Part shown: positions 8,595 through 17,759 of the stretch, one piece after another
Layout: the number at the start of each line of letters is the position of its first letter
How positions within the stretch are numbered: the first letter of the stretch is position 1
DNA from: Bacillota bacterium
GTDB taxonomy: Bacteria > Bacillota_A > Clostridia > Lachnospirales > Lachnospiraceae
Length of the DNA: 64,000 nt
Direction: 5' to 3'
Assembly (NCBI GenBank): GCA_023443625.1
Contig: JAEZTQ010000034.1
Coordinates: forward strand, 1 to 64,000
Notes under the pieces: generated by a model
Told to the model about the DNA's origin: nothing
The model's input: only the letters and a program-made list of their open reading frames with translations
Database searches by the model: none
Program-made: the position numbers and the translations under genes

Positions 8595-9412
8595 TGAAGA
8601 AGATGGTAATAAAAATAATAAAACAGTTAGTTTGTATACTTCTAAGTATCACTGTAGTACTCCCTTTTTATATGGTGTTTATTAATTCCTTTAAATCTAA
8701 AGCAGAGGCGGCAAGAATGAGTCTATCCCTGCCTAAGGAATGGCTCTTTAGTAACTACACCGAAGTTATCGAGCAGGGAAAATTAATACAAGGTTTCTTT
8801 AACAGCTTTTCCTATGCAACCATATCTACTGTTTTAGGAGTTGTAACCTGTGCCATGGCATCCTTTGTAGTCTGTAGAAACAGAACAAAGCTGAATACAT
8901 TTTTCTACTATTTCATTATTTGCGGTTTATTCTTTCCCGTTAACTATGTAACCTTAATCAAGGTATTACATGTATTTAATTTGACGGATACAAGGCAGGG
9001 AATAATCATAACCTTTATGAGTGCCATGATTCCTTTCTGCGTGTTTACTATAAGAAATTTCGTATTATCTGTTCCGGTAGAGCTGGATGAGGCGGCGGTT
9101 ATTGACGGAGCAGGCCCTTTGACCCTATTCTTTAAGATAATCATGCCTCTTTTAAAACCAACCATGGTTACTTGCTTCATCCTACAGTTCATGGGTGTAT
9201 GGAATGATTTCTTAACGCCCCTTTATCTGTCCAGTAAGAGTAAGATGTTCCCCATGACCATGGCGGTATATCAATTTTTTGGAAAAAACAAGAACTATTG
9301 GAACTACATATTTGCAGATATTATACTAACCTGTATTCCAGTTATTATTGTTTATCTAATAGGACAGAAATACATAGTTGGTGGAATGACTGCGGGATCT
9401 GTTAAGGAATAA
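8594..9412 (+). CDS. Sugar ABC transporter permease (MsmG/AraQ type)
   Basis: This 272-aa second permease subunit has six predicted helices and the EAA loop ELDEAAVIDGAGPLTLFFKI. It is translationally coupled to the upstream permease by a one-base overlap. With the 7713 product it should form the CUT1 channel fed by the lipoprotein at 6041. It ends in GGMTAGSVKE, a tail typical of this subunit. Confidence 0.95.
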   Translation: MKKMVIKIIKQLVCILLSITVVLPFYMVFINSFKSKAEAARMSLSLPKEWLFSNYTEVIEQGKLIQGFFNSFSYATISTVLGVVTCAMASFVVCRNRTKLNTFFYYFIICGLFFPVNYVTLIKVLHVFNLTDTRQGIIITFMSAMIPFCVFTIRNFVLSVPVELDEAAVIDGAGPLTLFFKIIMPLLKPTMVTCFILQFMGVWNDFLTPLYLSSKSKMFPMTMAVYQFFGKNKNYWNYIFADIILTCIPVIIVYLIGQKYIVGGMTAGSVKE

Positions 9413-9497
9413 GTTGAGATGCCTCCAACTTATGAGGATCAGTAATTGGAAATTGAAATAGACAGGGAAAAGCCTTACCTTATAGAAAAAATATAAA

Positions 9498-9525
9498 TTG
9501 ATACCAATTTGCTAATTGTTATGAT
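9498..9525 (+). promoter_or_regulatory. Predicted promoter of the DUF4867 gene
   Basis: TTGATA at 9498-9503 and TATGAT at 9520-9525 are 16 bases apart, about 100 bases upstream of the ATG at 9629. The gene can therefore be transcribed apart from the permeases. Confidence 0.45.
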
Positions 9526-9628
9526 AAAATCTAATTGAGTTGGTTAACTATGCAGAAGGATAGGGATTTATATCATATAATAAACTGCTTCTAAGTTACA
9601 ACAAAATGATAATTAGGGAGATAATCAT

Positions 9629-10249
9629 ATGGAGATCAAAAAAATAACAGATATAAGCTATAAGCAATATGGTAAAGTACTAAATGGAGAATATGATGTT
9701 GCTGACTTGATAAAAGCGCTTAACAAAACAGAGGCACCATCAGATTCTGTGGTATATGTCCCGTCTGTAGAGGAATTTGAAACTTTACCTGTATACGAGG
9801 CAGTGTGTGACAGCTTTTTTGGCGGCCTTCCAGTACAGATTGGATATTGCAATGGAACAAACAATAAGTTGAATGCGGTGGAATATCATCGAAGCTCAGA
9901 ATTCAATGTATCGGCTACTGACCTTATTTTACTTCTTGGAAAGCAGCAGGATATTACAGAGGATTACACCTATGACAGCAGTAAGCTTGAAGCTTTCTTT
10001 GTACCAGCAGGTACAGTGTATGAGATGTATGCCACAACCTTGCATTATGCACCTTTAAGCTCCCAGGGAAAGCCTTTCCGTAATATTGTAGCTCTTCCTA
10101 AGGATACTAATACAGCTATCACAAATAGGGTAAGTCTTGCAGAAGAAGATAAACTTATGACAGCCAAGAACAAATGGTTAATTGCTCATAAGGATGCGGG
10201 TATAGATGGTGCTTTTGTTGGAGTTATAGGTGAGAATATTACCTTATAA
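9629..10249 (+). CDS. DUF4867 family protein
   Basis: This 206-aa protein has no signal peptide or membrane helix. The overall sequence (PVQIGYCNG, YHRSSEFNV, EAFFVPAGTVYEMY, LHYAPL) matches my recollection of DUF4867, a cupin-like family found next to sugar ABC transporters and sugar-catabolism genes in Firmicutes. The FVPAGTVYEMY/LHYAPL region looks like a double-stranded beta-helix with possible metal or sugar ligands. A role in handling the transported sugar is inferred from position. GGGAGATAATC precedes the ATG. Confidence 0.75.
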   Translation: MEIKKITDISYKQYGKVLNGEYDVADLIKALNKTEAPSDSVVYVPSVEEFETLPVYEAVCDSFFGGLPVQIGYCNGTNNKLNAVEYHRSSEFNVSATDLILLLGKQQDITEDYTYDSSKLEAFFVPAGTVYEMYATTLHYAPLSSQGKPFRNIVALPKDTNTAITNRVSLAEEDKLMTAKNKWLIAHKDAGIDGAFVGVIGENITL

Positions 10250-10284
10250 TTCAACAAACTCACATAATTTCATAGGACTAATAG

Positions 10285-10325
10285 AAGGACAAGGGTGAGC
10301 TATAATAAAGCCCTTGTCCTTCTTT
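10285..10325 (+). terminator. Terminator of the sugar transporter locus
   Basis: AAGGACAAGGG pairs perfectly with CCCTTGTCCTT and is followed by CTTTC. Confidence 0.7.
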
Positions 10326-10448
10326 CAGCCGCTTTAGGCAAACTCTTTGTTCTATATGGGTTTTATTTATTTACCAATGAGAATATATATTACTATAGCG
10401 TGTTACTAAGTTTAATAATCAATAGTAATGAATGAAAGCTGGTAAGTT

Positions 10449-11390
10449 ATGAATCTAAAAAAGCTGATATTAAATTTTTTAACCATTACAATAGGCCTGA
10501 TATTATTTATATTATGGCATCAAAATAATATAAATAGTACTAAGGCTAACTCACTACTTCGGTATAAGAAAATATATCTGGTTACTATGGATAAGGAGTT
10601 TGAATTTTGGAATTACGTAAATCAGGGAGCAAGTGATCTGGCTAGGGCTATTGGTGTTCCCTACTTCTGGGTGGCACCGGAAACGAGAGATTTCAATGAG
10701 CAGATTAAGATTATTGATGATATTGTTGACGATGGTGCTAATGCAATCTTAGTTGCAGTAGATGATCCTAGAAAATTAGCTTCTGTCATTGAGGATGCAA
10801 AGGCGAGGGGGGTGAAGATTGTATATGTGGATGCACCTTCTTATGAAGAAGCAATAACTACACTCATGACAGATAATTATGAAGCGGGAAGAGCTGTTGC
10901 AGGAGAGCTGCTTAGGGCACTAGAGGAGCAAAATATAGGAAGTGGTGAGATAGGAATTGTTAGTTTACAGTCACGAATAAATGATAATACACGGGAGAAG
11001 GGAATTAAAGATGTTATTGAAGAGGATGGACGATTTATTCTTAATGATACGGTTTATACTAATGCAGAGGTAGAAGAAACACGGGTTGTAGTAGATGGTA
11101 TGATACAAGGAAATGCCAATTTGGTGGGTCTTATTGGTACCAACGAAGGTGTTACCGAGGGATTGGGTAAAGCCATTAGAGATAATAATAACAAAGTAAT
11201 TGGAGTAGGATTTGATAAGACAAATACAATACTTCAATTATTAGAAGAGGGTAGTCTAAAGGCTGTCATCGTTCAAAATCCATATACTATGGGGTATCTG
11301 GGTGTAGCGGAAGCTGTGGCTGGTCTGGAGGGGATGAATACAGGTCCATCCATAATTGATACGGGTTTTACTGTTCTCAGAAAAGAATAA
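10449..11390 (+). CDS. Sugar-binding-type periplasmic protein, membrane anchored (twin 1)
   Basis: This 313-aa protein has an N-terminal hydrophobic segment (about residues 7-23) with no lipobox, then a type I periplasmic-binding fold of the ribose/galactose class (PF13407-like). Typical features are VDDGANAILVAVDDP, AKARGVKIVYVD, TDNYEAGRAV and GFDKTN. No permease or ATPase is adjacent, so it may be an orphan binding protein serving a distant transporter, chemoreceptor or kinase. It is a close paralogue of the next gene. The ribosome site is weak. Confidence 0.85.
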   Translation: MNLKKLILNFLTITIGLILFILWHQNNINSTKANSLLRYKKIYLVTMDKEFEFWNYVNQGASDLARAIGVPYFWVAPETRDFNEQIKIIDDIVDDGANAILVAVDDPRKLASVIEDAKARGVKIVYVDAPSYEEAITTLMTDNYEAGRAVAGELLRALEEQNIGSGEIGIVSLQSRINDNTREKGIKDVIEEDGRFILNDTVYTNAEVEETRVVVDGMIQGNANLVGLIGTNEGVTEGLGKAIRDNNNKVIGVGFDKTNTILQLLEEGSLKAVIVQNPYTMGYLGVAEAVAGLEGMNTGPSIIDTGFTVLRKE

Positions 11391-11427
11391 CCTAAGGTTT
11401 CTTATTATATTGGGAAAGATGGTCAAT

Positions 11428-12378
11428 ATGAAATATAAAAAAATTATAATTAATATCCTTATAATAACAGCAGCTTTTTTATTATTTATCCTATGGAATA
11501 ATAAGAATAATACAAATTCAGTCCTTACGTCAGCGCCACAAAATAAGGATTTAAAAATATATTTAATTACAAAGGATAAGTCGGTTGAATACTGGTACAA
11601 TATGAATGATGGTGCTTTAAAAATGGCAAATTTATTAGGAGTAACATATCAATGGGAAGCACCGGAGGAAATCAATACAGAGCAGCAAATAGAAATTCTT
11701 AATAGAGCAGTAGATGAGGGAGCAATGGCTATCTTGATTGCTTCTAATGATCCAATAAGATTGTCAGAGCCCATAAAGAATGCCAAGGAAAAAGGAGTGA
11801 AAATAATATACGTAGATGACCCTGCAGAGGAAGAAGCGATTATAACACTGGCTACAGATAATTATAAGGCTGGAAGAGTGGCAGGGGAAAATATGCTTTT
11901 AGAGTTAGAGCTTTTGGGTTTGGAAGAAGGCAAAGTTGGTATTGTCAGTGTTAGCTTATCAAACAATGCTACCATGGAAAGGGAACGAGGATTTAGAGAC
12001 ATATTAAATGGGGATGGAAGATTTACACTCATTAATACGGCCTACACCTTGGGAGAACCCTTGGCATCTCAAACTGCGGCTACACAAATGATTGAGAGAT
12101 ATCCGGATTTGGTAGGATTGTTTGGTACTAATCAAGGCTCTAGTGAGGGAGTTGGTAATGCGATTAAGGCAGATAATAATAGGATTGTTGGAATTGGTTT
12201 TGATAAATCTAAGAATAATCTTAGTCTATTACATGAGGGTAGCTTGAAGGCAATTGTTGATCAGAATCCTTTTTCCATGGGCTATTTTGGAATGGCTCAA
12301 GCTTTTGCAGCATTGAAAGGTTTTGATACGGGCCCTCCATTTATAAATACAGGGGTTTCTATATTAAGAGAACGCTAA
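11428..12378 (+). CDS. Sugar-binding-type periplasmic protein, membrane anchored (twin 2)
   Basis: This 316-aa paralogue of the preceding gene has the same N-terminal anchor layout and type I binding fold (VDEGAMAILIASNDP, AKEKGVKIIYVDD, TDNYKAGRVAGE, GIGFDKS). The start at 11428 is chosen because GGGAAAG lies 9 bases upstream and it aligns with the start of twin 1; the frame stays open to 11356, which overlaps twin 1. The two genes lie 37 bp apart and are probably cotranscribed. Confidence 0.85.
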   Translation: MKYKKIIINILIITAAFLLFILWNNKNNTNSVLTSAPQNKDLKIYLITKDKSVEYWYNMNDGALKMANLLGVTYQWEAPEEINTEQQIEILNRAVDEGAMAILIASNDPIRLSEPIKNAKEKGVKIIYVDDPAEEEAIITLATDNYKAGRVAGENMLLELELLGLEEGKVGIVSVSLSNNATMERERGFRDILNGDGRFTLINTAYTLGEPLASQTAATQMIERYPDLVGLFGTNQGSSEGVGNAIKADNNRIVGIGFDKSKNNLSLLHEGSLKAIVDQNPFSMGYFGMAQAFAALKGFDTGPPFINTGVSILRER

Positions 12379-12403
12379 CCCTATATGAAGTAGAGATAAG
12401 AAA

Positions 12404-12448
12404 TCAGCAGCTACAATCGGAGCCTTTCGATTTACAGCTGCTGTTTAA
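12404..12448 (+). terminator. Terminator of the twin binding-protein genes
   Basis: CAGCAGCT and AGCTGCTG arms flank a ~24-base loop and are followed by TTTAATTTT. Confidence 0.65.
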
Positions 12449-12507
12449 TTTTACTATTTTCTATGATAATTTAATGAAATATTAACTAATAATTTACCCT
12501 TTTATCA

Positions 12508-12567
12508 TTGACTTAGTTGGGGTATTCATCCATAATTAGCACAATAAAAATAACGAGTGCGTTATTT
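12508..12567 (+). promoter_or_regulatory. Promoter and candidate operator of the MacB-type exporter
   Basis: TTGACT at 12508-12513 and CATAAT at 12531-12536 are 17 bases apart. Directly downstream, AAATAAC (12548-12554) and GTTATTT (12561-12567) form a perfect 7-bp inverted repeat with a 6-base spacer. This sits at the expected transcription start, a good position for a repressor. Confidence 0.5.
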
Positions 12568-12592
12568 AATTACTTAAGGTAAAGGAGAAACA

Positions 12593-14371
12593 ATGTTACA
12601 AGTCAAAGAGATTAAGAAAAGCTATACAACAGGTGAATTTACACAAGTAGCCCTTAACCAAGTATCCCTAAGCTTTCGGGAAAATGAATTTGTTGCAATT
12701 TTAGGTCAAAGTGGTTCGGGCAAAACAACATTTCTTAATGTGGTTGGAGGCTTAGACCAATATGACAGTGGTGATTTAATCATTAACGGAGCTTCTACCA
12801 AGAAATTTAAGGGACGGGACTGGGATGCATATAGAAATAACAGTGTAGGTTTTATCTTTCAGAGTTATAATTTGATACCTCATCTTGGAATTATTGACAA
12901 TGTAGAGTTAGGTATGACGCTGAGTGGTCTTTCATCAAAGGAGCGGCGCAAGAAGGCTTTGGATGTTTTGGAAAAAGTTGGGCTGAAGGAGCATGTCCAT
13001 AAGAAACCAAACCAGCTTTCCGGTGGTCAGATGCAGAGGGTTGCCATTGCAAGAGCCTTAGTAAATAACCCTGATATCATTCTGGCTGATGAACCCACAG
13101 GTGCTCTTGATACGCAGACAAGTGAACAGATTATCGAATTAATTAAAGAAATTGCGAAAGATAAATTAGTAATTATGGTTACCCATAATCCTGAAATTGC
13201 AGAGAAATATACAGATCGTATCATTCGTTTTAAGGATGGAGAGGTAGTTAGTGACAGTAATCCACCAGAGGAGAAATCCTTACAATCTAATTATAAACTA
13301 AAAAAGACCAGCATGAGTTTTCTCACAGCATTAAAGCTTTCTGGTAAGAATATTTTAACCAAAAAAGGACGAACAGCTTTAACAGCATTTGCTTCCAGTA
13401 TAGGTATTATTGGTATTGCTGTAGTATTATCTTTATCCAATGGTTTTGATAAACAGATTAATAGCTATGAGACTGGTGCTTTATCCAATTTTCCTATTAC
13501 CATTAATCAAACAGCAATGAGTCTGGATGTCAATGAGATGGCTGAGATCAGTAATGAAAATAAGGAAGAAATGGAATTTCCCGATGCTTTGGTACTATAT
13601 CCCTATAACTCTATTGAAAATAGAATAATGCATACCAATAAAATAAATAAGGAATATATGGAGTATCTGGATAAAATAGATCAAACCTTGCTGGATGGTG
13701 TTTCTTATTCTAGAAGTGTAAATATGAATATTCTAAAAATGAATAAAAAGGAAGCTACTAAGATGAATTTAGCTTATGTAGGCTTTACTTCATACCCGGA
13801 TAAACCAAATGAAAAGCCTTATGCATATTTGGAAGATTATTATGATTTACTTTCAGGAGAATTTCCTGAGAGGGAAACAGATATTGTAATGGTGGTAGAT
13901 CAGTATAATAGAATTGATACAACAGCTTTAGAAGCCCTAGGTTTTGATATAGATAAGGAGAGTATTGACTTTAATGACGTAGTAGGAAAAGAATATAAAT
14001 TATTATACAATGATGATTACTATGTTAGAAAAGGCGATACCTTTACCATTAACGGGAATCCTTCTGATTTAAGCAAATTGTATAACAGTGGTAAGGCAAT
14101 TACTTTAAAAATTAGCGGTATCATCAGAATTAAGGAGGATGCAACAGTAGCTGCCCTCTCCTCTGGCCTTGCTTATTCAGATAGTTTGGCACAGTTGTTT
14201 ATAGATAATGCTATGAACTCAGAGATTGTAAAAGCACAGCAGGAAGCAGACTATAATATATTGACAGGAGAAGAGTTGGCCAAAGAGGACTCTGATGCAT
14301 CTGCGTATATGGGAGGCGGTGCAGGAGCAGGAATGGGTGCAGGCATGGGAGCTATGGGGGGGTGTTATTAG
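12593..14371 (+). CDS. MacB-type ABC transporter ATPase/permease, N-terminal part (frameshifted)
   Basis: This 592-aa ORF carries an N-terminal ABC ATPase with Walker A GQSGSGKTT, signature LSGGQMQRVAIARA and Walker B IILADEPTGALD. A FtsX-type segment follows with TM1 near residues 257-280 and a long extracytoplasmic domain. The frame ends after a Gly/Ala/Met-rich stretch at a run of seven G (14356-14362). The missing three C-terminal helices are encoded immediately downstream in another frame (to 14987). With six G the two parts would fuse into one protein of about 797 residues, the usual architecture. AAAGGAGAAAC precedes the ATG. The natural role is probably export of peptides, antibiotics or lipoproteins; substrate unknown. 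Confidence 0.85.
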   Translation: MLQVKEIKKSYTTGEFTQVALNQVSLSFRENEFVAILGQSGSGKTTFLNVVGGLDQYDSGDLIINGASTKKFKGRDWDAYRNNSVGFIFQSYNLIPHLGIIDNVELGMTLSGLSSKERRKKALDVLEKVGLKEHVHKKPNQLSGGQMQRVAIARALVNNPDIILADEPTGALDTQTSEQIIELIKEIAKDKLVIMVTHNPEIAEKYTDRIIRFKDGEVVSDSNPPEEKSLQSNYKLKKTSMSFLTALKLSGKNILTKKGRTALTAFASSIGIIGIAVVLSLSNGFDKQINSYETGALSNFPITINQTAMSLDVNEMAEISNENKEEMEFPDALVLYPYNSIENRIMHTNKINKEYMEYLDKIDQTLLDGVSYSRSVNMNILKMNKKEATKMNLAYVGFTSYPDKPNEKPYAYLEDYYDLLSGEFPERETDIVMVVDQYNRIDTTALEALGFDIDKESIDFNDVVGKEYKLLYNDDYYVRKGDTFTINGNPSDLSKLYNSGKAITLKISGIIRIKEDATVAALSSGLAYSDSLAQLFIDNAMNSEIVKAQQEADYNILTGEELAKEDSDASAYMGGGAGAGMGAGMGAMGGCY

Positions 14372-14987
14372 TAATCAGCCCATAACTAAGGAGGAAGCAC
14401 TAGATTTACTAGGGGCATCCCAGATACCAACGACAATATCTTTATATCCTGTGGATTATGCAGCGAAGAGTGAGCTAACAGATTATTTAGACCAATGGAA
14501 TATAGATAAGGTAGATGAGGACAGAATTGAATATTTGGATTTAGCAGAGATAGTAGCCAGTTTGTCGGAGAGTATTATGGATGCAATTACACTGGTTTTA
14601 GTGGCATTTGCAGCAATCTCCTTAGTTGTTTCCTTAATCATGATTGGAATTATAACCTGGATTTCCGTATTGGAGAGAACCAAAGAAATTGGTGTTTTAC
14701 GCTCCTTAGGAGCGAGAAAGAAGGATATCTCTCGTGTATTTAATGCAGAAACCTTTATTGTCGGTATGTGCTCGGGAATTCTCGGTGTCAGCATAGCCTA
14801 TCTGCTGACCATTCCTATTAACAGTATTCTATACAATATGACAGAACTAACCAATGTGGCTCAATTAAATCCTCTTCATGCCCTTGCTTTGATTATTGTA
14901 AGTCTATTGCTTACCTTGCTGGGTGGTTCAATTCCTGCAAAGAAGGCATCCAAGAAAGATCCTATCGAAGCATTACGTACCGAATAA
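14295..14987 (+). pseudogene. MacB-type ABC transporter, C-terminal FtsX part in shifted frame
   Basis: From about 14361 this frame encodes the rest of the upstream protein: extracytoplasmic residues (VISNQPITKEEALDLL), three transmembrane helices and the typical FtsX ending AKKASKKDPIEALRTE. Residues read from the ATG at 14295 to 14361 overlap the upstream gene in a different frame and look meaningless. A chance AGAGG precedes that ATG, so separate synthesis of a three-helix fragment is possible but not convincing. Type pseudogene marks the broken part; a sequencing error or a slippery G tract would restore one intact gene. Confidence 0.75.
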
Positions 14988-15012
14988 TATATTATATAAT
15001 AGAATTTAACAC

Positions 15013-15060
15013 AATGCATGTTCTGCCAACTTATTAAAAGATGGAAGAATATGCATTTTG
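15013..15060 (+). terminator. Terminator of the MacB-type exporter
   Basis: AATGCATGTTCT pairs with AGAATATGCATT (one bulge) and is followed by TTG and T-rich sequence. Confidence 0.55.
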
Positions 15061-15195
15061 TTCTGCGTTTTCTTATTTTATAGGATTTTGTTTATTCTAC
15101 AGTTTATATCTTCTAAAATTCTGCATTTTATTACATATTATTATATAAATGTCTAAATATTATAGGTAAAAATATATAATATTTATTGTTTCTTA

Positions 15196-15224
15196 TTGAA
15201 CAAAATGGTAAAATGTAATAGAAT
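15196..15224 (+). promoter_or_regulatory. Predicted promoter of the chemoreceptor gene
   Basis: TTGAAC and TAGAAT are separated by 17 bases, about 85 bases before the ATG at 15313. No clear motility-sigma-type promoter was seen. Confidence 0.4.
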
Positions 15225-15312
15225 GAAAACAAGGTAGTGATATGATTCGTGTTAATAGACGATACATGTTATCACATTAGAATAATATTAGCTTACAAAG
15301 GAGGAAATTAAC

Positions 15313-17430
15313 ATGGGTAAAAGGAAAAAAGTTCGTCTTAGTAAAGCGGGGAAGATTAAAAGTCAGGTTAAGAAGGGAGAAAAAACCCAAAGGTCTTCTT
15401 TTATCAATTTTTTCGCATCAATACGTATTAAAATGATTATATCTTTTATAGTGCCTATAGCATTTATTATTTTACTAGGAGTGGTATCCTTTAATAAGGC
15501 GGCAGAGGGTCTACGAACCAGTTATGAAAAGGCTACCCACCAATCCATCAAGATGGCTGGTGAATATGTTTTATTAGGTGTGGAAGCTGTTAAGGCTGAA
15601 TCTGTTCAGTATTTAAATGATGATACCATGCAGAAGTATTTCTTGGGTTTATATGATTTTGATCAGATTAAAAAGAATAATAACTATAATTTAATAAAGA
15701 ATCAAATAATAGCCAAAGAGACAACGGATGATTTTGTTTCACAGATATCCATATTATCTGATAGAGTACAATCAATAACAACGCTTAATTCTATTGATAA
15801 GGATATATGTGCAGGATTCTATGATTCAGAGTTAGGCAAAACCATAGTTAATACTTCCAGGATCCTTTGGATTGGTAAGAATGATTACCTGGATGAAAAA
15901 CTAAAAACCCAGTCAAATAAATATGCCATAAGATTAGTACGGTTTTTTGTAAGTAAAGAATCTATGATAGTTATGGATCTAGATATCAAAACTTTTAAGG
16001 ATATCCTTAAGGATATAGAATTTGATGAAACAGGAACCATAGGAATTGTAACTGCTGATGGTAAAGAGATTTTCCCTGGTAAAGATGATGAAAATGTAGA
16101 AAACATATTCACTAATACAGAATTTTATAAAGAAGCAGTTGCCTCTGAGAAAGAGGATGGGGCTGACTATGTAGATTATCAGGGAGAAGACAATCTCTTC
16201 ATGTACTCTAAAATAGGTGATACAGGTGCCATGATATGTGCCGTTGTTCCCAAAAGTACAATATCCAGGCAGGCAGATAGTATCAAGAATTTAACCGTAA
16301 TCATTGTAATTATAGCATGTATTGTAGCGGTTCTTACAGGATTATACATTTCCCTTGGAATTGATAGAGCAATTCGCGGTATTATTTCAAAGCTTAAGAA
16401 GGCTGCGAATGGTGATTTGACAGTGGATTTTACAACGAGACGAAAAGATGAATTTAGTATATTAATGAATGAAATAGATAATACCTTTACTAATATGAAG
16501 GGTCTCATTGTTCAAGTTAAGGATCTTAGTGGTGAAGTATCTGAAGCCTCAGATGATGTGTCTAATACCTCTCAGGCCTTCTTAAGAACAACGGAGGATA
16601 TCTCTACTGCTATGAATGAGATTGAGCAAGGTGTAATGCAACAGGCAAAGGATGCAGAGGCCTGCCTCATGCAGATGGATAATCTATCCAATAAGATTGC
16701 TCAAATGGGTGAGAATACCAATGAAATTGGTAGAATCACAGAGGATACGAAGAAAAACATCCAGAATGGTACTGTAGTTACCCAGGAACTTAATGATCAA
16801 ACGAAAGCTACGATTGAGATAACAACGGATATCATTCAAGGAATTGAAGATTTGGCTGAGAAGTCCATGTCAATTAATTCAATCATTAACGTTATTAATG
16901 AGATTTCCAATCAAACGAATTTGTTATCCCTGAATGCATCTATAGAAGCAGCAAGAGCTGGTGAAGTTGGAAAAGGCTTTGCTGTTGTAGCTGATGAAAT
17001 TAGGAACTTAGCTGAACAGACGAAGCGACAGGTAAATGATATTAGAAATATTATAGAGAATATTCAAGATAATACAAAGGGATTAGTTGTAACTGCAAAG
17101 AAAGCAGAGAATGTAATGGAACTTCAAGATTCTGCAGTGAAGAACACAACTGTTTCCTATGTCAACATTAATGAAAGTGTTGATAATTTGATGGTACAAT
17201 TACAACATATCACAGAGAATGTTAGCAATATTGAGGAAGCAAGGGTTAGTACCTTAGGAGCGATTGAGAATATCTCAGCGGTTCTTGAAGAAATAGCTGC
17301 TTCTACTAATAATGTTAATCAGATATCCGGTAATCAGCTTCATTCTGTGGAAACCCTTAATCATTCTGCAGGAAACCTGAATGATAATTCAGACCAGCTG
17401 GTGAAGGCAGTGGAGAAATTTATGGTTTAG
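15313..17430 (+). CDS. Methyl-accepting chemotaxis protein
   Basis: This 705-aa chemoreceptor has an unusually basic cytoplasmic N-terminus (residues 1-30), TM1 at about 40-60, an extracytoplasmic Cache-like sensor, TM2 at about 326-346, HAMP, and a long coiled-coil signalling domain. The hairpin tip [22 protein letters not shown] is near residues 530-550 and continues into [14 protein letters not shown], the CheA/CheW contact region. AAAGGAGGAAAT precedes the ATG. It has its own promoter and terminator, so it is monocistronic. The ligand is unknown. It implies a motile or chemosensory host. Confidence 0.95.
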   Translation: MGKRKKVRLSKAGKIKSQVKKGEKTQRSSFINFFASIRIKMIISFIVPIAFIILLGVVSFNKAAEGLRTSYEKATHQSIKMAGEYVLLGVEAVKAESVQYLNDDTMQKYFLGLYDFDQIKKNNNYNLIKNQIIAKETTDDFVSQISILSDRVQSITTLNSIDKDICAGFYDSELGKTIVNTSRILWIGKNDYLDEKLKTQSNKYAIRLVRFFVSKESMIVMDLDIKTFKDILKDIEFDETGTIGIVTADGKEIFPGKDDENVENIFTNTEFYKEAVASEKEDGADYVDYQGEDNLFMYSKIGDTGAMICAVVPKSTISRQADSIKNLTVIIVIIACIVAVLTGLYISLGIDRAIRGIISKLKKAANGDLTVDFTTRRKDEFSILMNEIDNTFTNMKGLIVQVKDLSGEVSEASDDVSNTSQAFLRTTEDISTAMNEIEQGVMQQAKDAEACLMQMDNLSNKIAQMGENTNEIGRITEDTKKNIQNGTVVTQELNDQTKATIEITTDIIQGIEDLAEKSMSINSIINVINEISNQTNLLSLNASIEAARAGEVGKGFAVVADEIRNLAEQTKRQVNDIRNIIENIQDNTKGLVVTAKKAENVMELQDSAVKNTTVSYVNINESVDNLMVQLQHITENVSNIEEARVSTLGAIENISAVLEEIAASTNNVNQISGNQLHSVETLNHSAGNLNDNSDQLVKAVEKFMV

Positions 17431-17497
17431 TTATATCCCATAAGCTTTATATAACTAATATAACTTAACTACCTAAGACAATTAATGTATTATAATG

Positions 17498-17540
17498 AAA
17501 ATTGGCAGAGACGTTAATATGGCGACTTTGCCAATTTTTT
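17498..17540 (+). terminator. Terminator of the chemoreceptor gene
   Basis: AAATTGGCA and TTGCCAATTTTTT pair around a ~20-base loop and end in a T run. Confidence 0.75.
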
Positions 17541-17695
17541 ATTTCAATGGGATCAGAGAGAAGTAATTGTTTGTTCCATGGAAGGAATTTATACATTGAA
17601 AATACAGATTCCCAATAATTTATTAAAGATGTATAATCACTTATGCGACTAAGGGCGTTAGAAGAGGGACTTTAGTAAAAAAAAATAGCTATATC

Positions 17696-17725
17696 TTGAC
17701 AAGGTTCTTCCTAATAATATATGAT
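17696..17725 (+). promoter_or_regulatory. Promoter of prfC
   Basis: TTGACA at 17696-17701 and TATGAT at 17720-17725 are 18 bases apart. The -10 overlaps the first in-frame ATG (17721), so that ATG would not be transcribed. Confidence 0.6.
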
Positions 17726-17759
17726 GATATGGTTTGATAAATTGTTTGGAGGAATTACA

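Larger units (their letters stand above)
14988..15312 (+). other. Gene-free stretch between ABC exporter and chemoreceptor
   Basis: Very AT-rich. It contains a hairpin terminator at 15013-15060 and a promoter-like pair at 15196-15224. No small gene is supported. Confidence 0.5.

Noticed and set aside
11256..11600. 114-aa minus-strand ORF across the twin binding-protein junction
   Set aside because: Antisense to two well-supported genes and without family resemblance.
17721..17759. ATG start for RF3 at 17721
   Set aside because: It lies in the promoter -10 box and lacks a ribosome site; TTG 17760 fits better.
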